Shown: positions 13,661-27,358, numbered from the stretch's first letter. The stretch: DNA of 64,000 nucleotides from Epiperipatus broadwayi (GCA_028023455.1 JAQFVV010013340.1:1-64000); one strand, 5' to 3'. Made by a program: numbers and translations. The notes: a model not told the origin generated them from the letters alone.

Positions 13661-14150
13661 CAGGGGTGTTAAACCATGTATTATTTTCCATTACATACCG
13701 ACATTTTGACAAATTACCATTCACCATTTTGAAAGAACAAACATTTAGATCTCAAATAGTAATGTCACTGAGTGTGAGATTCATCATGAAATAGTTTAGC
13801 ATTCTGAATATGTGGCTTATCAAATTATTTATTTCCCTTAGTTTTACCATCTATTAATTTTAAATTAAAAGATAAGCTTCCACATGACTGCAATACATTG
13901 TCCTTCATATGCCCTATTCCAGCCATGAGAAAGCCACTCATTTTATCTCTTAACTTGAAATTAATAGGTGGTAAAACTGAGGGATATAAACAATTTGATA
14001 AACCACACATTTATAATAATAAAGTATTTCACAATGAATATCACACTCAGTGACATTACTGATTGAGATCTAATGTTTTCTCTTTCAAAAGTTAACATTG
14101 ACAATGACAGATGCTAGTTCGTCAAAATATGGGTATGTAATGAAAAATAA
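13661..14150. repeat. Inverted repeat at the left end of the hAT relic (arms about 210-220 bp)
   Basis: Left-arm blocks GTATTATTTTCCATTACATA, TTAGATCTCAAATAGTAATG and TTTCCCTTAGTTTTACCATC each reappear reverse-complemented, with some substitutions, on the right up to about 14150. The unpaired centre is about 13875-13945. The arm starts within the terminal CAGGGGTGTTAAACC, so the fold is built from the transposon end itself. A truncated copy of one arm is at 10557. Confidence 0.8.
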
Positions 14151-14264
14151 TACCTTGAAAACATTAAATATAATATTTATTTTATTTGATTACATATTTA
14201 TAAAAGTACAAATTATTGTTTTTTACCAAAAACTTGCCAGCACTTTTCTTCTACTAGTTTTTCA

Positions 14265-16005
14265 ATATCTGGTTATAAAGACTGAGAATGAACAATTTTC
14301 ATTAGGGCAGATAGATGTTTATCAGTTAATTTTGATCTGTAAGCTGTTTAATTCTATGCATGAAAATAATTGCTCACGTAAGTATGTACTTCCAAAAAAA
14401 GCATAAAATTTGTGCAGCATTTTTTTTAATTTATGATTATCTTTCACTTAAATAGGAATATACTTTGGGAGTTCTTACTTTTTGATATTTGTTTTTTTTT
14501 TTTTTTTAAATCGAATAATTCTGGAAATCAATTAATTCCAGTTGTATCGAAGTCGGAGCTTCTTCGCCTTCAAAAGTAAAAGGTTCATTGAAAAAAGTAA
14601 AAAATTATTCATCAAACCGTTTATCAAATTTGTTTTTTGTTTTTCTTTTTTTTTTTCAATTTTTTCAGAGTATTGTGAAAGTGAGCATCTTTGATTTTGT
14701 GCTTTTAACTGCTCACACATAGCAAAATATGTCAAAACATTAATTACAAATGATTTTTAAACAAACAGCATCCTACATGTTCATTATCAATTGATGTTTG
14801 CCTTGCAATGTAATATTAAGATTATTCAGATGGCCTGTAATATCTGTCAAAATGTTAGGTCTTGTATCCACAATGAATCTTTTATAACCGATATATTTTC
14901 ACTGTTTTCATTTTTTATTTCAAAAAAATAATATTATTTCTTCTAAATGCAGATAGAAGCTCTGTAAAACATTGTGGCAAGATAACCAATGAACTTCTAT
15001 TTAATAAGGAAGATCTTCAAATTAGGATTCTAAATCTTTAAGGAATAAAATAAATTGGTGACAGTTAAGGAACTCGAAATAAAGTTGACTATCTTTGTAA
15101 CTGTTTTAAGTACTTGGTCCATTTTTAATAATTTTAAACAGACAATTTGTTGGTGAATGAGGTAATGAAAAGCTTTGATTTTCAGGTTATCAGAATACTC
15201 ATATTGTAATTTCTTTGCCAGCCAAGATGCAAACTTTTAGTTTCACCCATCATCAATTTTATGCCATCTGTTGTCACAGAAACAAGCTTGTCAAAAGGCA
15301 AGTTAAGTTCATTCAAAATGCTCCATACAATAGTTGTTCCAGTAAGAGGAATGAATTCCAACAATTCTTCAGTGATCCTCATATTATTATTGTAACCACA
15401 AAAAAAAAAAAAACAGCAACTTGTGCAATATCTCTTATATCCATGCTTTTCCTGTAGTTGTGAAGTGATGTCATCTGCCATTTTAGTCATTCTATCTGCC
15501 ACCATATTTCTTGATAATGAGATGTCTCAAATTGCCTGGATCTTTTCTGGACAGACAAACTCTGCAGCTTTTCTTATACATTCCTTGATTAAAGAACATT
15601 CAATGAATGATTTTGAATGTTTTGCTAATAAATAGTTTATTTCATAACTAGCTTTATTACTGATTCATTATTTTTCATGAATTTTGTAAGCACCCTTTGC
15701 TGGCTATTTAATGAATTCTTCATTGTTTTTAATTTTTCTTCTCTTATTTTTGCTTCAAAGCATGAAAATTGTTTTTTGTGATTAGTGCTATAATATCACT
15801 TAATGTTGCATTCTTTAGTGACACTAATTATTTCTTTGCAAATTAAGCACATAATCTTATTGTTTACTTCCATACTAAATAGGTCAATTCCCATCTTTCT
15901 TAAAATTTACTTTCTCTCATCATCAATCTTTCATATTTTATTTAGCATTGGAAGTGGCATTTTCTGTAATAAGAATAGGGCTTTAGATTTAAATTTCAAA
16001 AATTA
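14265..16005 (-). pseudogene. hAT-superfamily transposase pseudogene (GTF2IRD2/ZBED-like)
   Basis: Read on the minus strand across several frames, the order of family landmarks is nearly complete. An N-terminal BED-like remnant (ERWELTYLVWK, then a degraded Cys pair) lies near 15900. LLAKHSKSFIECSLIKECIR followed by CPEKIQAI is near 15540-15640. ISLSRNMVADRMTKMADDI runs to about 15460. An open 107-codon block at 15182-15505 contains EELLEFIPLTGTTIVWSILN and LPFDKLVSVTTDGIKLMMGE, with the DGA-type catalytic Asp region kept as TTDG. TFEGEEAPTSIQLELIDFQ is near 14532-14590. The C-terminal hAT dimerisation region is split by a frameshift: FGSTYLREQLFSC, then RSKLTDKHLSALMKIVHSQS ending near 14270. 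The middle part (about 14750-15180) is full of stops. It is clearly inactive. Confidence 0.85.
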
Positions 16006-17044
16006 AAAAAATTGCTACCACATTTATGTTATATACACTTCATATGGATGTATATATGCCTCATAAGGATTTAGCATTACTCTAGTAATTAAATCTAAAG
16101 AGAGCACTGCTGTTGATTTTTTCTCCTGGAATTATGCTCGATAAATGGAGGTATCTATAAAAGGGACGGATTATGTTTTCTCTCTGTCAGTCCTGGACTT
16201 TCCAGCATGGAGCAATTAAGATATATATGTGACAAAAAAGCTGTGCATAAGGCTATATATTAAAAATGGCCAAGTCACTGAAGTTCCCCAAGTAGTAAAA
16301 TTGTAGAACTTTTAGTGTTTCATAAACTGAATTGTAATTGCTATTAACTTATATTTAAAATATTATTGTTTCTCATATTTTATTGTAATTAAAATATCAT
16401 ATAACAAAATATAAAATGCATGTTTGCTATTTCTTATGCTGTCTGACTTGTTTCAGAAAGGTAGAAACTCTCAGACATAAGTTTACTTGCATTTTTTGAA
16501 TGAGTTATAAAAGCAAACAACCTGTAAATTTTTAACACACTGATCAGGACAAAGAAACTAGCACATCTGCCTTTTGTAACAATTCTTAAAAAACTCAATA
16601 TCTGCAGATAGGATTGCTACATTGGTGGTGCATATAGCTGACTAAAATTTTGCTGGAATGTATTTGTTTTCGGAAGCACAGCGGCACATTATTACTGTTG
16701 TCAGATTTGAGATTCATCTTATCTCAAATGTTTCACCATCATAAAAGCATGTCATCAAAAATATTTAGCTATGTGTGTAACCGAGAATTATAAATTAGGT
16801 ATATATGTAGACAACAATTACTGTATATATTTTAGTTCATGTAATTAAATATAAAAGCTTGTTTTGTAAAATTAATTTTTTGTTTGCAATAAATCATGTT
16901 GTTTTCATTTTCTTGCATAGCATAACAGATGTGGGCCATGAAAAATCCCATCAGTGACTGCATGTGGCCTGTGGGTCACCAGTTTGACATGTCAGATCTA
17001 GACAATCTAGAACACTCTTATCTATCTGTAAATCTGTTAGTATA

Positions 17045-17600
17045 GAGAATACATTATCAAGATATTTTTTTTATTTTCTAAATGCTTTTAGCATTCGTAA
17101 GTTTGAATTATTAATTACATTTTAGCATTGTTTGAACTTCTTCTAATCAATGAATAATGTAAGAAATGTGGTGGTCAAACTCATTATTTGCCTTATATAA
17201 AAACAATTTAACTATTGCTAAAAAAATTGAAAGTTAACAGAAATTCCATACAAAATATAATGAATTTGAATTGTTCATTTTTCTTTTTTATATTTGGATA
17301 AATACTTTAGAGAAAAATATGGAATTCTCTTATCTGATATTTAGACCATAACTAGTTTAGAAATAAATAATACATTATCAATACATTCCAAATGGTTTTA
17401 ACATTCTTAAGTTTTAATTTAAAATTACATTTTGGCATTATTTGAACTTCTTATAATCAACAAATTATGTGATGGTCAAACTCATTATTTGACTTATATA
17501 AAAACAATTCAACTATTGGTAAAAAAAAAAATGAAAGTCAACAGAAATTCTATACAAAAAATCAGTTTGAATAATTCATTATTTTTTATGTTTAGCAACA
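17045..17600. repeat. Diverged tandem duplication, period about 301 bp
   Basis: GGTCAAACTCATTATTTG occurs at 17173 and 17474, and blocks on both sides are shared: ATACATTATCAA, ACATTTTAGCATTGTTTGAA versus ACATTTTGGCATTATTTGAA, and the ACAGAAATTC block. It starts just outside the right end of the hAT relic. Confidence 0.8.
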
Positions 17601-17911
17601 TATTTTAGAGATTTTATTCTACATTTGTCAAATTAGATTATGTACATTAATGTACACATTGTTCTTAATATATATTGTATATGCAACTTGTTGGATCGAT
17701 TGGTTAAACATGTACATACTTTAGACAATTTTTAAAATTGAATTTTAGTTAAATCTAGTAAATTCATCCATGGAATGACTCATTCCATTCAATACATGAA
17801 ACCCTCATCCATGATATAAGTATATGCACTGGGTTTATTACATTTGTTAATTTAATGTGCAAACTTTAATTACCCATATGTTGTTATTTAGCATTTAAAT
17901 GAATAAACTGA

Positions 17912-18082
<171 letters not shown>

Positions 18083-18084
18083 GT

Positions 18085-18700
<616 letters not shown>

Positions 18701-18931
18701 CAGCTCACATCCAATTTCCTACCATCTAACTGTATTCAAACCCACCTTTATGCATGTTTATACTTAGCTAATAATATCTATATTTCTTTTGGTTAGTATT
18801 ATAACATAAATCACATTAACACATGTATTTTAATTTAAAAATATTTTATTTAATAATAATCTCATGTGTATGTGGGTGTAAACAATAAATATCTATATAT
18901 TTCAGTGTAGAAGATTGTGAATAAATTAAGT

Positions 18932-19035
<104 letters not shown>

Positions 19036-20454
19036 ATATATGAAACTTATTATTTTTCCATATATAATTTTGTAGCCAGAAGTGATGCAATCTTGTTAAG
19101 AAGTCTCTCGAAAAACAATTACCCAGAAGACCCCTTAGATTAAAGTAAAAGATTACGAATTGGTAATAATAAAATAAACCCATTAGTGGAAATTGTCCAT
19201 GCTAGCTTGTTTTAAAATCATAAGATATATTTTAAAACAATCGTTCGAGAAACTGATAACAAACTTGCATTGTTTCAAACATCTTACTAGATAAGAGTAA
19301 CCAGTCAAACTATTCCAGAGAAACCTTAAGTGCTTAAACCACCTCAGGTCCAGCAGTAGTTGCTAAGTTACAGCTTCAAAATAAAAGCATATATACTGCT
19401 GGATTTGAATCCACAGGAGAGAGGAGACCATTAAATAACTAAGTTGCTATACATATTCCACACCAGTTTTAATTCTCACTCAATGTGTCATGAGTAGAAA
19501 ATTTCGCCTTGTCCCTCCATTCTAATTTGCTGTTCCCATGAACGAAGCTCTGCATCCTGTACTACTGAACTTTGTGTATATTTTTCCAGTGAAAGTGAAA
19601 TGCTATCTCTCAAATTAATAATGTTACCCTAGATCTAGTGAAACAATACCGATGGACTGACTCCTAGTGAAATCGCTCTTCTAAAAAAGCAAGGTAAAAG
19701 AACTTTGACCACTTGCAATTCTTAAATCCTGCCTTCTCTGTAATATTTATAATTTAAATTATCTATTTTAAATGTCTTCAAAATATGTATTCGTATAACT
19801 ATATAACTAATCTATATTAAGCCTCCTATAAAATGTTTTTCCCTTTTCTTTTAATTCCAAGCGGCAAATAATTTTCATTTACATTTATGTATTTATATTT
19901 TAAAATAAATGCCAATAGTATTCTAAAATCGCCAGCATATAATTCATTTTCGTTTCCTCACTCATCATTTACTGGGTAAATAATTTATAATTTGATCAAA
20001 ACAAGACTTATTCGACTTTCCCAGGTGCTCACAATTTTAGATAAATAAACTAATTATATTTTTCATGTTGACTGTAGAAAAACAGATTTGACTATCTTTT
20101 ATTCTTAAATTATATTATATATGTAAAACCCATCTTAGCTATTACCACCACCCACTTATTTTGTAATAATTTATATATTTTCACAAGGGCATTGATTAAC
20201 CAAAATTGAGATTTATTAGATGTGTAAGAAGTAATGAATAATATTAAGTAACATAATGTAAGGGGGAGGGGGATCTTAACATCTTAGTTTTATATTTAAG
20301 TATAATTATTACCCATGTTTGCTTAGTGAAGCCATGTCATTACGCCGAATATTTCATAATTTATGGGCAATAAATATGTTTCAATAATCTTTACTTTTTG
20401 GAATTATATTTATATTATATCATTAAGCGTTACGTGCATAAAGGCATTTTGTTA

Positions 20455-20840
20455 TATATATGTTCATGCTTCTGTCTCACATGGAGGCATCCACGAAGTC
20501 GGGCCTTATTGTCATTCTTTATGTCATTAAACCAGGCTGTAAAACCACCCTGGGGACATCCTTGGTCTTATGTGCATACTTTATATGGGGAGCGATCTGG
20601 GAAACCAGCCCAATAAAGTTGCTGCCGACCACTCTTCGTCATCCATGATTCACTTTTACCTCATTCCAGGGAATCTTGGACTCCTTCATTCCTCAAACTG
20701 ACCCTGCCTATGTTTGCAGAGGAAATCGGTCAACTTCGTTCTTAGAATTCGTGAAGCACACTCCAGAATCCATAATTGGACCATCCCAATCAGCTGCCAT
20801 GCACGCACCACCTTTCAGTGTCTTATTAGTCACCCAGAAG
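20455..20840. other. G+C-richer core of element A, broken open frame
   Basis: This block stands out from its surroundings by composition. The frame that is open for 110 codons in element B (26212-26544) is interrupted here by a TGA where B has CGA (near 20700). Conserved parts include RKSVNFVLRIREAHSRIHNW and CHARTTFQCLISHPEVFISH. I do not recognise the peptide, and conservation could simply reflect recent duplication. Confidence 0.3.
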
Positions 20841-21649
20841 TATTTATAAGCCATAATGAAATGATTTCTTTAAACAGACATATTTCCATTAGTTTAATAT
20901 AAGTATTAATGCGATAGATTTAGTATCGTTTATATAATTATTCATTACCCATCCCGCGCATTAATTATCTATAACTCAAATTAATAATCATATTGAATGT
21001 AACCAAATATAATATCTGCTTGTAAAATTATTGTTGTTTAAATTAAGTAAATGCTCTTTTCATCTCTGGGGGTGTAATAGTATTCTAGTAATGTATTCCA
21101 ATAGCGCTAATTCATTAAATCACACAGATATTATTAGCATAGCCGCAAATCTTATGTTATCATTAAACATGAATCAAACACATATATATAATAATCATGA
21201 GGCTAACATCGTCTATTAATAAATCCAAAATATATATATCAAACTCGAACCATTGCTTTCTTTTAGTTAAGATAATATATTAAGTTATTACTTATGCTAA
21301 ATATGACTAGATGATCTCTGCTCAATACATAATTAATATGCTAGGTCACAAGCCTTCATTGCTCATAAAATATAGCTAGTTATTAAGTTATTCTATCATA
21401 AGCTTAGCCTAGAGTCCTTTTGTCTCTCCGATGATCGATGCCGGCGGGTGAGAAGTAAATTAATCGATGTCATTGGCATTGTTGCTCATAATGTTATAGA
21501 TTTGAGAAATAGGCAAATAGGGCAGAATTCATGAGTGTTGCTGACCTGTGTATCTTGCACATGATTGGATTCAAGGTACTTTTGCCTGGATGCTAGATCT
21601 TGTACGTGAACATACAAATCCGACCAGCACATATTTTTTCTTTTCTCCG

Positions 21650-21940
21650 GGTTTGGCGCATCAATCTAGGGCTTCGAATACAAACACCCATATACCTGAG
21701 ATAGTAGTAGATAGTGATAGATATAACACATGTTTAAAAAAAAAAATTTTTTTTTAAAGATTTTTTTTTCAGACACCCAGCTTAAATTTTTTTTTTTAAT
21801 ATAGGTACACACTCCCTGTGAGTCATTGTTAATATAAATATAAATAATTTTCTCTCAGTATATATATATATATAAATATGTTTCAAGTAAATAGTATGCC
21901 ATATACTCAATATTTTTTTTCCATATAAAAGTTTTAAAAG
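21650..21940. other. Spacer with poly-A/T runs, nothing recognised
   Basis: A short CCGGG-containing stretch is followed by long A and T runs and a small (AT)n tract at 21862-21874. No coding or repeat call is supported. Confidence 0.4.
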
Positions 21941-21949
21941 TTTTTTTAT

Positions 21950-23160
21950 TTTCACGAACATATAAAATAAGTTACTGGCAATTCTGTTGTGTTTTCTTTC
22001 ATGTGTGTGATTTGAATAATGATGATATTATATAATGTTTTATTCCTTGTCTGTAAATATTTATTACATGTATAATTCTCGTGAGTTTTTAAAAAAAGAA
22101 GTAAAGAGAAGTAACAGCTTTTAAGGGGCTTTTACTTTCATATTAATTAAAGATAAAGAGGTCTTTTCCCAAATAATGTTTATAGTTTTCATATACATGT
22201 AAGTTTCCAGTGATATAAAAGAGTGACAGCTTTTAAGGGGCTCTTATTTTTTTAAATAAAATGTGTTTTTTCAAAGAAGCGAATAAGATGTTGTATAATG
22301 TTTTTTTTTCTTGGTCATAGATGTGAAATTATATGCAGGATGCCCATAAATAAAATAGTAGTAGTTCTAAGGGGCCTCCACAGTTATAATATTAAAGTAA
22401 AAAGTATGTTCTAAATAGTAGCATTTATATATATAAAAGTTTCCATAAATGATTTTAAATAACAAAGTGTTTTCGAGTTTACAATGTAATAAAATAGTGA
22501 TAGCTTTTAAGGGTTTTTTTCACATTTAAAATAAAAAGATAGTAAATAAGTGTGTAAGATATAGAATAATAATATTGAGATATATAATAATTTTTCCATT
22601 TTAATAAATAAATATAATATGCCCAAGTTTTGAAGTGTGCGCTAAATAATAATATATAATAATTTTTTTTTCATAAATGCTTTAAATAATAATGTTCAAT
22701 ATAATTTTTTATAAATGTCTCAAATAATAATATTTCCAAATCTGAGAGAATTAAATTAATGTCAGCTTTTAAGGGGCTTTCACATTTAAAGATAAAAAGA
22801 AAGTAGTGTGTGCACTAAATAATATATAATATTTTTATCTAAATGTTTTAAATAATGATGTTAAATATAATTTTTTTCCCTTGTTAATACACTGTTAAAT
22901 AAATATGTTAAAGTTATAATATTTCCAAGTCTTAGCTAAATCAGTGACAGCTTTTAAAACACTTAAAATTGATAAAGTAAAGATTCTAAATAGTTGCAAA
23001 TGTGCAGATTTTTTTTTTTGAAATATTCATATGTATATAATTGCCTTAAATCAATGAAAAAATTGTGACGATTTTTGTTATACTTTCATTCTCTTATATA
23101 AATATGTGCTAAAGCCATAATAATGTTTTTTCTGTTAAAGCTGTAAATGTTTAACTATTT
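21950..23160. repeat. Degenerate tandem repeat block
   Basis: The phrase GTGACAGCTTTTAAGGGGC or a close variant recurs near 22110, 22224, 22355, 22498, 22760 and 22946. Most copies are followed by a TTTCACATTTAAAGATAAAA-type stretch and by AATAATATATAATA with poly-T. Spacing is irregular (about 115-260 bp). The units look like an old, diverged satellite-like array with indels. Confidence 0.65.
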
Positions 23161-23742
23161 AATTATAGATCTTAGAAAAGGATACAACCCAATAATATCG
23201 GATCATCTGGTCAGAACATATAGCCCTATCCCTTTGGCTGGCACCCGGTATTAATACCAAAATAAATTTGCCAATTGGTGATCGAGTTATCAAATTTAAA
23301 AGCAATGATTCATAATAAAAGTTACATAGAGTTTTTTTTTTCTTTCCCAAAATATGTGTATCAAGTATATCAATGCAATCGTTAATCAATCATTTTGTTA
23401 AGATGTTTCAGGTGCTGAAGAACAACTCCAAAAACAGATCAGAAAGAAGACATAAAGAAGGCCAGGTAGAAGTTACAATAATTTTTTTTATTATATACAG
23501 TACTTTGCATTAATGAGCTAAATAATAATCAGTATAGATATATATGTTTCACTGTAAAAACTACATCTAGAAATAATATTAAGGAATAACAGGTAGGATA
23601 GCAATAATCATTTAAATAAATATGGATTGAGTATGGGAGCGGGAGAATAGAGCAAGGGGGAAAGTGTAGAATGGGGGTAGGAGAAGCTGGATGGATAGAA
23701 CATGATGACATGGATATGCAATGGTAAATGATTTAAGACTCT

Positions 23743-23905
23743 AATAATTTGTATATGTTATAATAGTTTTTTATTATTATTTTATGTTAATCAGTTAACC
23801 AAGCAGTTTTTTTTGAAGACCATGAATAATTTGTATATATATAGCATAGTTTTTTGTATTATTATATTATTGTATTCAATTAACCAAGCAGTTTTTTTTT
23901 TTTTA
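23743..23905. repeat. Two-unit tandem duplication, period about 82 bp
   Basis: AATAATTTGTATAT and TTAACCAAGCAGTTTTTTTT both occur twice in the same order. Confidence 0.75.
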
Positions 23906-23930
23906 AGACAGTGAAAAATTTTTCTAGTAA

Positions 23931-24172
23931 CATAGCAGAGAGGATACTCTATCATAAATGAAAGTCATAAATTTCTAATATAACACAGAGTTAGGATATT
24001 CGATCGTAAATGAAAGTCATACAAATTTCTAATATAGCAGAGAGGGTATTTTAGCATAAATAAAAGTCATAAAATTCCTAATATAGCAGAGAGGGTATTC
24101 TATCTTAAATGAAAGTCATAAATTTCTAATATAGCAGAGAGTTATTCTATCATATATGAAAGTCATAAAATT
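23931..24172. repeat. Minisatellite, five units of 47-52 bp
   Basis: The unit is approximately ATAGCAGAGAGGGTATTCTA followed by TCATAAATGAAAGTCATAAA and TTTCTAAT. GAAAGTCAT-type anchors fall at 23960, 24012, 24062, 24111 and 24158. It lies immediately upstream of element B. Confidence 0.9.
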
Positions 24173-24288
24173 CTTTTTAGATACATCGCCAATCCAAAGT
24201 TGTTCTTTAGTTACCTGGACATCAAGTAAAAGCTTTTTTTTTCTTTTTTAAACATTTTTTTCTTTTTTTTTCGGTAAGTTCAGGAAAA

Positions 24289-24323
24289 TGAAGCAGATGA
24301 TCTGATGCTCAGATCCTGCTTCA
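24289..24323. other. Terminal hairpin of element B
   Basis: The outer stem is TGAAGCAG / CTGCTTCA (8 bp). The inner stem is GATCTGA / TCAGATC (7 bp perfect) with loop TGC and a 2-nt bulge (AT) between stems on one side. Compare 31561-31593, where the inner G-C closing pair has become A-T on both strands. Confidence 0.85.
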
Positions 24324-24556
24324 CAGCCCACATCCAATCTCCTACCATCTAACTGTATTCAAACCCACCTTTACACACGTATATACATAGCTAATAATAA
24401 CTACATTTATTTTGGTTAGTATTATAACATAAATCACATTAACACATGTATTTTAATTTAAAAATATATTATTTAATAATAATCTCATGTGTATGTGGGC
24501 ATAAATAATAAATATCCATATATTTCAGTGTAGGAGACTGTGAATAAATTAATAGT

Positions 24557-24562
<6 letters not shown>

Positions 24563-24631
<69 letters not shown>
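24563..24631. repeat. (AT)n microsatellite internal to element B
   Basis: Counterpart of 18936-19028 in element A. Confidence 0.95.
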
Positions 24632-24634
<3 letters not shown>

Positions 24635-26211
24635 GTATTATATATGAAACTTATTATTTTTTCATATATAATTTTGTAGCCAGAAGTGATGCAATCTTGT
24701 TAAGAAGTCTCTTGAAAAACAATTACCCGGAAGACCCCTTACATTAAAGTAAAAGATTACGAATTGGTAATAATAAAATAAACACATTAGTGGAAATTGT
24801 CCACGCTAGCTTGTTTTAAAATCATAAGATATATTTTAAAACAATCGTTCGAGAAACTGATAACAAACTTGCATTGTTTCAAACATCTTACTAGGTAAGA
24901 GTATCCGGTCAAACTAGTCCAGAAAAACCTTAAGTGCTTAAACTGCCTCAGGTCCAGCAGTAGTTGCTAAGTTACAGTTTCAAAATAAAAGTATATATAC
25001 TGCTGGATTTGAATCCAGAGGAGAGAGAGGAGACCATTAAATAACTAAGTTGCTATACATATTCCACGCCAGTTTTAATTCTCACTCAATGTGTCGTGAG
25101 TAGGAAATTTCACCTTGTCCCTCTGTTCTAATATGCTGTTCCCATGAATGAAGCTCTGCAACCCATACTACTGAACTTTATGTATATTTTTCCAGTGAAA
25201 GTGAAATGCTATCTCTCAAATTAATGATGCTACCCTAGATCTAGTGAAACAATACCGATGGACTGACTCCTAGTGAAATCGCTCTTCTAAATAAGCAAGG
25301 TAAAAGAACTTTGACCGCTTGCATTTCTTAAATCCTGCCTTCTATGTAATATTTATAATTTAAATTAACTATTTTAAATGTCTTCAAAATATGTATTCGT
25401 ATAACTCTATATAACTAATCTATATTAAACCTCCTATAAAATGTTTTTCCCTTTTCTTTTAATTCCAAGTGGCAAATAATTTTCATTTACATTTATGTAA
25501 TTATATTTTAAAATAAATGCCAATAGTATTCTAAAATTGCCAGCATATAATTCAATTTTCATTTCCCCACCCATCATTTACTGGGTAAATAATTTATAAT
25601 TTGATCAAAACAAGTCTTATTCGACTTGCCCAGGTGCTCACGATTTTAGTTAAATAAACTAATTATATTTTTCATGTTTACTGTAGAAAAACAGATTTGA
25701 CATCTGTTTTTCACATTCTCCTTCCTAAATAATGTGCTATCTTTTAATCTTAAATTATATTATATATGTAAAACCCATCTTAGCTATTACCACCACCGAC
25801 TTATTATGTAATAATTTATATATTTTCACAAGGGTATTGATTAACAAAAATTGAGATTTATTAAATGTGTAAGATAATGAATAATATTAAGTAACATAAT
25901 GTAAGGGGGAGGGGGATCTTAACATCTTAGTTTTATATTTAAGTATAATTATTACCCATGTTTGCTTAGTGAAGCCATGTCTTATGCCGAATATTTCATA
26001 ATTTATGGGCAATAAATAGGTTTTGATAATCTTTACTTTTTAGAATTATATTTATATTATATCATTAAGCGTTATGTGCATAAAGGCATTTTGTTATATA
26101 TATGTTCGTGCTTCTTTCTCACATGGAGACATCCGCGAAGTTGGGACCCATCGTCATTGTCTATGTCCTTAAATCAGGCTGTAAAACCACCCTGGGGACA
26201 TCCTTGGTCTT

Positions 26212-26544
26212 ATGTGCATACTTTGTATGGGGAGCGATCTGGGAAACCAGCCCAATAAAGTCATTGCCGACCACTCTTCATCATCCATGATTCACCTTTA
26301 CCTCATTCCAAGGAATCTAGGACTCTTTCATTCGTCAAACCGACCCTGCCTACATTGGCAGAGGAAATCGGTCAACTTCGTTCTTAGAATTCGTGAAGCA
26401 CACTCCAGGATCCATAATTGGACCATCCCAATCAGCTGCCATGCACGCACCACCTTTCAGTGTCTTATTAGTCACCCAGAAGTATTTATAAGCCATAATG
26501 AAATGATTTCTTTAAACAGACATATTTCCATTAGTTTAATATAA
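26212..26544 (+). other. 110-codon open frame in the core of element B, function unknown
   Basis: This is the longest open frame in the 3-kb repeat. It starts MCILCMGSDLGNQPNK and ends SLNRHISISLI. It contains an AATAAAG near its start and no recognised domain. The same frame in element A is broken by one stop. A diverged counterpart can be aligned in element C on the minus strand (28202-28501), with similarly spaced HSS...RPC...QR and CH.R residues. The alignment could reflect nucleotide homology alone. I would not call this a gene without further evidence. Confidence 0.2.
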
Positions 26545-27263
26545 GTATTAATCCAATAGATTTAGTATCGTTTATATAACTATTCATTACCCATCCCGAG
26601 CATTAATTATCTATAACTCAAATTAATAATCATATTGAATGTAACCAAATATAATATCTGCTTGTAAAATTATTGTTGTTTAATTTAAGTAAATGCTCTT
26701 TTCATCTCTGGGGGTGTAATAGTATTCTAGTAATGTATTCCAATATCGCTAATTCATTAAATCACACATATATTATTGGCATAGCCGCAAATTTTGTTAT
26801 TGTTAAATATGAATCAAACATATATATATAATAATCACAAGACAAACATTGGTTATTAATAAATCTTAAATATATATATATATATGTTGTCTTTTAGTTA
26901 AGATAATATATTAAGTTATTACTTATGCTAAATATGACTAGATGATCTCCGCTCAATACATAATTAATATGCTAGGTCACGAGCCTTCATTTCTCATAAA
27001 ATATAGCTAGTTATTAAGTTATTCTATCATAAGCTTAGCCTAGAGTCTTTTTGTGTCTCCGATGATTGATGCTGGTGGGTGAGAAGTAAATTAATCGATA
27101 TCATCGGGATTGTTGCTCATAATGTTATAGATCTGGGAAATAGGCAAATAGGGCAGAATTCATGAGTGTTCCTGACCTGTGTATCTTGCACATGATTGGA
27201 TTCGAGGTACTTTTGCTTAGATGCTAGATCTTGTTACATGAACATACAAATCCGACCGGCACA

Positions 27264-27358
27264 ATATTAAAAAAAAACTGATAACCATAAAAATTTAATA
27301 ACTTTGCTAGATATTGAAAATGGAATCACCCCTTTTTCTGTTTGCAATATATATATAT
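27264..27358. other. Spacer between the facing elements B and C
   Basis: These 95 bp are the unpaired centre of a very large imperfect inverted repeat formed by B and C. It ends in a short (AT)n tract directly before the terminus of C. Confidence 0.7.

Larger units (their letters stand above)
13661..16995 (-). mobile_element. Relic hAT DNA transposon (Charlie/GTF2IRD2-transposase type)
   Basis: The left end is CAGGGGTGTTAAACC at 13661. The right end is GGGTCACCAGTTTGACATGTCAG, ending at 16995. These correspond to imperfect terminal inverted repeats of the CAGGGGTGTCAAACT kind found on Charlie-like hAT elements. A transposase pseudogene lies between them on the minus strand. The 8-bp flanks TTACTGGG and ATCTAGAC do not match, so the target-site duplication is lost or an end is misplaced. 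Length is about 3.3 kb, of which about 490 bp at the left is the self-complementary block. The element is dead. Confidence 0.7.
24289..27263 (+). mobile_element. Element B: second copy of the 3-kb repeat
   Basis: It is collinear with element A from the terminal hairpin (24289-24323) to TCCGACCGGCACA at 27263. By eye, well over 90 percent of bases match. Differences include a shorter internal (AT)n tract (24563-24631) and about 36 extra bases near 25700 (ATCTGTTTTTCACATTCTCC and following) that are absent from A. The left flank is poly-T/purine sequence rather than (AT)n. A third copy in inverted orientation begins 95 bp beyond its right end, so B and C face each other with like ends together. 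No protein domain is recognised. Confidence 0.82.

Noticed and set aside
15215-15635. Plus-strand frames at 15215-15457 and 15423-15635
   Set aside because: Antisense to the hAT transposase pseudogene.
20398-20648. Open frames in the G+C-richer core of element A as functional genes
   Set aside because: One is broken by a stop relative to element B, and no domain is recognised; similarity between A and B is explained by recent duplication.
23931-24172. CRISPR-like array of regular short repeats
   Set aside because: Units are contiguous without unique spacers, and the sequence is animal nuclear DNA; it is a minisatellite.
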